A stretch of 64,000 nucleotides of DNA from Mycobacterium sp. GA-1841 (GTDB taxonomy: Bacteria > Actinomycetota > Actinomycetes > Mycobacteriales > Mycobacteriaceae), in contig NZ_MBEQ01000015.1 of assembly GCF_001954135.1 (NCBI RefSeq), positions 121,432 through 185,431 of the forward strand, written 5' to 3'. Position 1 is the first letter of the stretch, and every line of letters starts with the position of its first letter. Positions 60,042 through 64,000 of the stretch are shown here, one piece after another. Under the pieces are notes generated by a model. It saw only the letters and a list, made by a program, of their open reading frames with translations, searched no databases and was not told the origin of the DNA. The translations under genes and the position numbers were made by a program.

Positions 60042-61383
60042 TCCGGCCGGCCACCTCGGCGGCGGCCCGCTGTCCGGAGCGCACCGCCCCGTCGAGGAAT
60101 CCGGTCCACACGTCGGCGGTTTCGGTGCCGGCCCAGTGGATCGCGTCCACGGGCTCACGCAACCACTGACCGTACTGCGTCCACGATCCCGGCGGTACCG
60201 CGGCGGTCGGCCCGCCTGGGGCGAATTGCTCTGTGCCCCAGCAGTGGTCGATGTAATCGATCGGTTGCCGGGCGGCATCGCCGAACAGGCTGGCGAAGCC
60301 GGCCAGTGCCTGTTCGCGGCGCTGCTCGGGTGACAGCCGGTCGAACGTGCGCGCATCGGTGAAGCCCAGCAGGATGCCGGGACCGTCTTCGCCGGGGCTC
60401 AGATCGAAGGTGATGAACACCGGCCCTTCGTCGCTCAATGCCTCACCCGAACATCCGTTGGCGCGCCAGAACGGGCGCTCGAAGGCGGCGTAGGCCTTGC
60501 TGAGATTGCCCTGCGGCCAGTGCGCGGCCAACTCGGTGTACGGCTTGGGCAGCGGGGGACTGAACTCGATGCCGGTGCGGTGCTGCGGCGGGATCGCCAC
60601 GATGACCGCCTGCGCGTGCACCACACCGGCCGGGCAGCTCACCTCGACGGTGCCGTCGGCCCGCCGTTCGATGCGGCCCACCGGGGCGTCCAGCACCACC
60701 CGCTCGCCCAACTCCTCGGCCATCCGCACCGCGATCTGCTGGGTGCCGTCGGGAAACCGGTCCTGCTGGGCGCCGCCGCGCACATCGAGCATGCGGTCCA
60801 GCCCACCGGCGGCCTTGACGTAGCGGGCCGCGTGCAGCATCGACACCTGGTCGGGTTCGGCGCCCCAGGTGACCCGGGACATGATCGCCATCAGGTTGCG
60901 GGTCGAGGCGTTGGCGCCTGCCGAGCGCAACCATCCCTCCAGGGTGCGCTCATCAAGGGGGTGAGCGTTCGGGCTGTTCCACGGCTCGTCCACCCGGATC
61001 AGCCGGCACAGCCGCTCGAACCGCCACTGGATTCGGGACACGTCGAACAGTTCCATCATCGACAGCCGCGGGATGGTGCTGCGGTAGGACCGCACCCGGC
61101 CGTGCCAGCGGATCAGGTTCTTGCCGCGGTCGTAGGTGGGTACCGTTCGGCAGCCCAGTTCGCGGGCCAGCGCGAGCACGGCATCCTGGGTCGGCCCGAC
61201 GAACGTGGCGCCCAGGTCGACGGGTATCCCGGCAATCGTCGCGGTCGACGAGCGGCCGCCGACCCGGTCACGTCCCTCCAGCACCACCACCTGGTGTCCG
61301 AGCTGGGCCAAGGCGCGGGCGGCGGACAGCCCGGCGAACCCGGCGCCCACCACGACGACGTCGCTGCTCGATGGGAGGCTCAC
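60031..61383 (-). CDS. Flavin-containing amine oxidase
   Basis: FAD-dependent amine oxidase of 450 residues. N-terminal FAD motif [37 protein letters not shown] (GxGxxG, acidic beta-2 end, RVGGR), then [16 protein letters not shown]-terminal FAD-binding part: [31 protein letters not shown] (the AGTET...GxxxGAxxSG motif). The length fits monoamine-oxidase-like enzymes. It releases an aldehyde and ammonia from an amine with oxygen. The start is a GTG at 61383. It is divergent from the LLM gene at 61402. Confidence 0.9.
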   Translation of the reverse strand: MSLPSSSDVVVVGAGFAGLSAARALAQLGHQVVVLEGRDRVGGRSSTATIAGIPVDLGATFVGPTQDAVLALARELGCRTVPTYDRGKNLIRWHGRVRSYRSTIPRLSMMELFDVSRIQWRFERLCRLIRVDEPWNSPNAHPLDERTLEGWLRSAGANASTRNLMAIMSRVTWGAEPDQVSMLHAARYVKAAGGLDRMLDVRGGAQQDRFPDGTQQIAVRMAEELGERVVLDAPVGRIERRADGTVEVSCPAGVVHAQAVIVAIPPQHRTGIEFSPPLPKPYTELAAHWPQGNLSKAYAAFERPFWRANGCSGEALSDEGPVFITFDLSPGEDGPGILLGFTDARTFDRLSPEQRREQALAGFASLFGDAARQPIDYIDHCWGTEQFAPGGPTAAVPPGSWTQYGQWLREPVDAIHWAGTETADVWTGFLDGAVRSGQRAAAEVAGRIRS

Positions 61384-61401
61384 CCCTCTAGGCTCTCACG
61401 C

Positions 61402-62382
61402 GTGAAGGTCATGACAGCGTTGTTCGGGCCGACGGATGCGATCGGGCGGGCCGCGGCCCTGCGCGAGGCCGGGGCCAGTGGGGTGTTCACTTTCGAGGGA
61501 CCCCACGACGTGTTCACCCCCTTGACGCTGGCGGCCACCGTCGGCGGTCTGGATCTGATGACCAATGTGGCAATCGCGTTTCCGCGCAACCCGATTCACC
61601 TGGCACACCAAGCCATCGACCACCAGATCCTGTCCGGTGGCCGGTTCACGCTGGGGCTCGGCACCCAGATCCGGACCCAGATCGAGAAACGGTTCGGCGC
61701 CGAGTTCGATCGTCCGGTGGCCCGGATGGCCGAGTTCGTCGCGGCGTTGCGGGCGATCTTCGCGGCCTGGGAGACCGGCGAGCGGCTGGAGTTTCGGGGC
61801 GAGTTCTACCGACACACCCTGATGACACCGACGTTCACGCCGCGCGACAACCCCTACGGTCCGCCGCCGATCTATGTCGGTGCACTGGGTCCTCGGCTGA
61901 CCCGGGCCACCGCGCAGTTCGCCGACGGCCTGCTGGTCATGCCGTTCGGGTCCAAGCGGTTCCTGCACGAGGCCACGCTGCCAGCCGTGCGCGACGGACT
62001 CACTGCGGCCGGGCGCGCCGAGGGCGAGCTGGCGATCGTGCCGGAGATCATCGTGTCGGCCGGGGAGAACCACGACGCGGCGCGCCGGTTGCTGGCGTTC
62101 TACGGCTCCACCCCGGCCTATCGGCCCGTGCTCGAGGTGCACGGTTGGGGCGATTTGCAGCCCGAGCTCAATGCGCTGTCCAAGCAGGGGCGCTGGGCCG
62201 AGATGGGTTCGCTGATCGACGACGAGGTACTGCACACCATCGCCGCCTGCGGTAGCCCGGCCGACATCGCCGCGCACATCCGCGACCGGGTCGACGGGGT
62301 GTCCGACCGGATCTGCCTGTACCAACCGGGCCCGATCGCGGTGGAGTCGCTTGCCGAGATCGTTGACGCACTGCGCGACTGA
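61402..62382 (+). CDS. LLM-class F420-dependent oxidoreductase
   Basis: Luciferase-like TIM-barrel oxidoreductase of 326 residues, of a type that in mycobacteria uses F420 (TIGR03617-like). Motifs are VKVMTALFGPTDAIGRAAALREAGASGVFTFEGPHDVFTPL, LDLMTNVAIAFPRNPIHLAHQAIDHQILSGGRFTLGLGTQIRTQIEKRFG and PPPIYVGALGPRLTRATAQFADGLLV. The GTG at 61402 gives the conserved N-terminus. Only 18 bp separate it from the divergent amine-oxidase start, so one of the two messages may be leaderless, a common case in mycobacteria. ATG 61411 is an alternative start. Confidence 0.88.
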   Translation: MKVMTALFGPTDAIGRAAALREAGASGVFTFEGPHDVFTPLTLAATVGGLDLMTNVAIAFPRNPIHLAHQAIDHQILSGGRFTLGLGTQIRTQIEKRFGAEFDRPVARMAEFVAALRAIFAAWETGERLEFRGEFYRHTLMTPTFTPRDNPYGPPPIYVGALGPRLTRATAQFADGLLVMPFGSKRFLHEATLPAVRDGLTAAGRAEGELAIVPEIIVSAGENHDAARRLLAFYGSTPAYRPVLEVHGWGDLQPELNALSKQGRWAEMGSLIDDEVLHTIAACGSPADIAAHIRDRVDGVSDRICLYQPGPIAVESLAEIVDALRD

Positions 62383-62426
62383 CGGCCTAATCTGGTGGTA
62401 CCGAGCGGGACCAAAGGAGGTTCGCC

Positions 62427-63920
62427 ATGGATGGCGCTCGTCGGGACGTGGATGCGGACTATTCGGACGTGCTCGTCATCGGGGCGGGGATCTCCGGTCT
62501 CGGCGCGGCCTATCGGCTGCAGGAGAAGAGCCCGGGACTGACGTACACGCTGCTGGAACGCCGGGAGCGGATCGGCGGCACCTGGGACCTGTTCCGGTAT
62601 CCGGGCATCCGCTCGGACAGCGACATCTTCACGCTGAGCTTCCCGTACCACCCCTGGACGCGGCCGGAGAACGTGGCCGACGGGGGAGACATCCGCGAGT
62701 ACCTCACCGAGGCCGCGCGGGTGAACGGGATCGATCGGCATATCCGCTTCAACACCCGTGTGCTGTCGGCGGATTGGGATTCGGACACCGACACCTGGAC
62801 CGTGCACGCCGAGCAGGACGGCCGGCCCGTGACCTACCGGTCCCGGTTCTTGTTCTGCGGCACCGGCTACTACAACTATGACGAGCCCTACACGCCGGAG
62901 TTTGCCGGAATCGAGAGCTTCAGCGGCGACGTCGTGCACCCGCAGTTCTGGCCCGAGTCGCTGGACTACTCCGGCAAGCGGGTGGTGGTGATCGGCAGCG
63001 GAGCCACCGCGATCAGCCTGGTGCCGGCCCTGGCCCAGCAGGCCTCGCATGTGACCATGCTGCAGCGTTCACCGACGTACATGATGTCGATGGCGCGGAT
63101 CGATCCGATGGTGACAGTTATCCGAAAGATCCTGCCGCGCAAGCTCGCTCACCAGGTCGTGCGGTTCCGCAACGCGATGATCCACATCCTGACCTACTTC
63201 ATGTTCCGTAAGGCACCGCGATTCGGCCGGTGGCTGGTCCGTAATCGGACCATCGCCGCGCTGCCCGAGGGGTATCCCGTCGACGTGCACTTCAAGCCGC
63301 GCTACAACCCATGGGATCAACGCATGTGCCTGGTACTGGACCGGGACCTGTTCGGCCACATCAGTGACGGCCGCGTCGATGTCGTCACCGATCACATCGA
63401 CCATGTGGATGCTACGGGCATCGTGCTGAAATCCGGTGGGCGAGTGGACGCCGACGTGATCGTCACCGCGACCGGTCTGCAACTGCAGGCGCTCGGCGGG
63501 ATCCGGCTCACGGTCGACGGTCACGAGGTCAAACCGACCGAGCGGTTCGTGTACAAGGAGTTCCTGCTGGAAGACGTGCCCAACCTGGCCTGGTGCATCG
63601 GCTACACCAATGCGTCGTGGACGCTGCGCGCCGACATGACCGCTCGCGCGTTCGCAAACCTGGTGGCCTACATGGGCGCTCACGGCTACACCCACGCCTA
63701 CCCGCACAAGGGTGCGACCCCGATGCCGGAGAAACGGACGTGGGATCTGGAGGCCGGCTACATTCAGCGCTCCGAGCATGCCCTGCCGCGCTCGGGCACC
63801 AAACGGCCCTGGCACGTCCGGCACAACTATGTGCTGGACGCCATCGACCATCGCTTCGACCGCATCGACGAGTCGATGGTCTTCGGCCGCGCCCCGGCCG
63901 TGACGAATGTGGCTTCCTGA
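62427..63920 (+). CDS. EthA-like flavin monooxygenase (Baeyer-Villiger type)
   Basis: FAD/NADPH monooxygenase of 497 residues. FAD motif GAGISG is at 19-24, GGTWDLFRYPGIRSDSD follows, fingerprint FSGDVVHPQFWP is at 165-176 and the NADPH motif GSGATA at 190-195. The short N-terminus, the RYPGIRSDSD signature and the ending NYVLDAIDHRFD are those of the EthA group. In M. tuberculosis EthA activates the prodrug ethionamide. The AAAGGAGG ribosome-binding site at 62413-62420 is close to ideal. It follows the LLM gene by 44 bp in the same direction. Confidence 0.92.
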   Translation: MDGARRDVDADYSDVLVIGAGISGLGAAYRLQEKSPGLTYTLLERRERIGGTWDLFRYPGIRSDSDIFTLSFPYHPWTRPENVADGGDIREYLTEAARVNGIDRHIRFNTRVLSADWDSDTDTWTVHAEQDGRPVTYRSRFLFCGTGYYNYDEPYTPEFAGIESFSGDVVHPQFWPESLDYSGKRVVVIGSGATAISLVPALAQQASHVTMLQRSPTYMMSMARIDPMVTVIRKILPRKLAHQVVRFRNAMIHILTYFMFRKAPRFGRWLVRNRTIAALPEGYPVDVHFKPRYNPWDQRMCLVLDRDLFGHISDGRVDVVTDHIDHVDATGIVLKSGGRVDADVIVTATGLQLQALGGIRLTVDGHEVKPTERFVYKEFLLEDVPNLAWCIGYTNASWTLRADMTARAFANLVAYMGAHGYTHAYPHKGATPMPEKRTWDLEAGYIQRSEHALPRSGTKRPWHVRHNYVLDAIDHRFDRIDESMVFGRAPAVTNVAS

Positions 63921-63950
63921 ACACCGCGAGACATCCCTGGGAGCTAAGTG

Positions 63951-64000
63951 TCAAGCGGCGGCTTGTGCGCGGTGTGCCCAGGCGGTGTGTTCGTCGTAGG
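63951..64000 (-). pseudogene. Possible 3' end of a transposase, cut by the window edge
   Basis: An open frame runs in from the right edge on the minus strand and ends at TGA 63951-63953, giving YDEHTAWAHRAQAAA. The bases just beyond the stop resemble an insertion-sequence end (GGGAGCTAAGTGTCAAG reading in + direction). Only 50 bases are visible, so this is a weak call; it could be an unrelated gene end. Confidence 0.3.

Overview
The window comes from a rapidly growing mycobacterium (Mycolicibacterium type). The evidence is high G+C, frequent GTG starts, many ATGA/GTGA gene overlaps, and a left half that follows the gene order known around adnAB, nudC, mrx1, uvrD2, whiB7 and the UPF0182 gene of Mycobacterium tuberculosis (Rv3205c to Rv3193c). 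This is recognition from memory of the families; no database was searched.

Region 1 (1-10916) is a conserved DNA-repair and housekeeping block: a TIGR02569-family protein (cut by the window edge), an alkyltransferase-like protein, a LipV-type hydrolase, the AdnA and AdnB helicase-nuclease subunits, a DoxX-like membrane protein, a TrkA-type potassium channel and NudC. Region 2 (10917-19017) carries mycoredoxin, a two-gene acyl-CoA dehydrogenase unit, an XRE-cupin regulator with a class II aldolase and a DapA-like lyase (a shared operator is visible), an NmrA-type oxidoreductase and UvrD2. Region 3 (19018-27950) is whiB7 with an attenuator leader and upstream ORF, an ABC1/UbiB-like kinase, a cyclodehydratase-like protein, a zincin-type protease, a PDZ-Lon protease and the large UPF0182 membrane protein.

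Region 4 (27951-31730) has an FAD oxidoreductase, the initiator tRNA with its promoter and terminator, a 34-residue zinc-ribbon protein, a tocopherol-cyclase-like protein and a DUF3298-like lipoprotein. Region 5 (31733-40696, minus strand) is a tightly coupled operon: AtoE-type transporter, PnuC, NadR, MoxR-type AAA ATPase, an unknown protein, a protein with both HELGH and VWA MIDAS motifs, another unknown protein and a PaaK-like adenylate-forming enzyme. NAD-precursor salvage thus sits in one transcription unit with a MoxR-VWA machine. Region 6 (40775-44537) is an LLM flavin monooxygenase and a TetR/Baeyer-Villiger monooxygenase pair.

Region 7 (about 44640-48190) is a clear low-G+C island (about 50% in lines I counted, against about 70% in the host) with two genes: a protein with two C-terminal membrane helices and a NACHT/STAND-like NTPase. 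This is the best candidate for an undescribed, possibly defensive, system. Region 8 (48412-63920) is ordinary catabolic and accessory content: an MFS exporter, short-chain dehydrogenases, an XRE regulator, a conserved 49-residue small protein, an acyltransferase-SGNH protein, F420/flavin enzymes, alcohol dehydrogenases, an amine oxidase and an EthA-like monooxygenase. The right edge may enter an insertion sequence.
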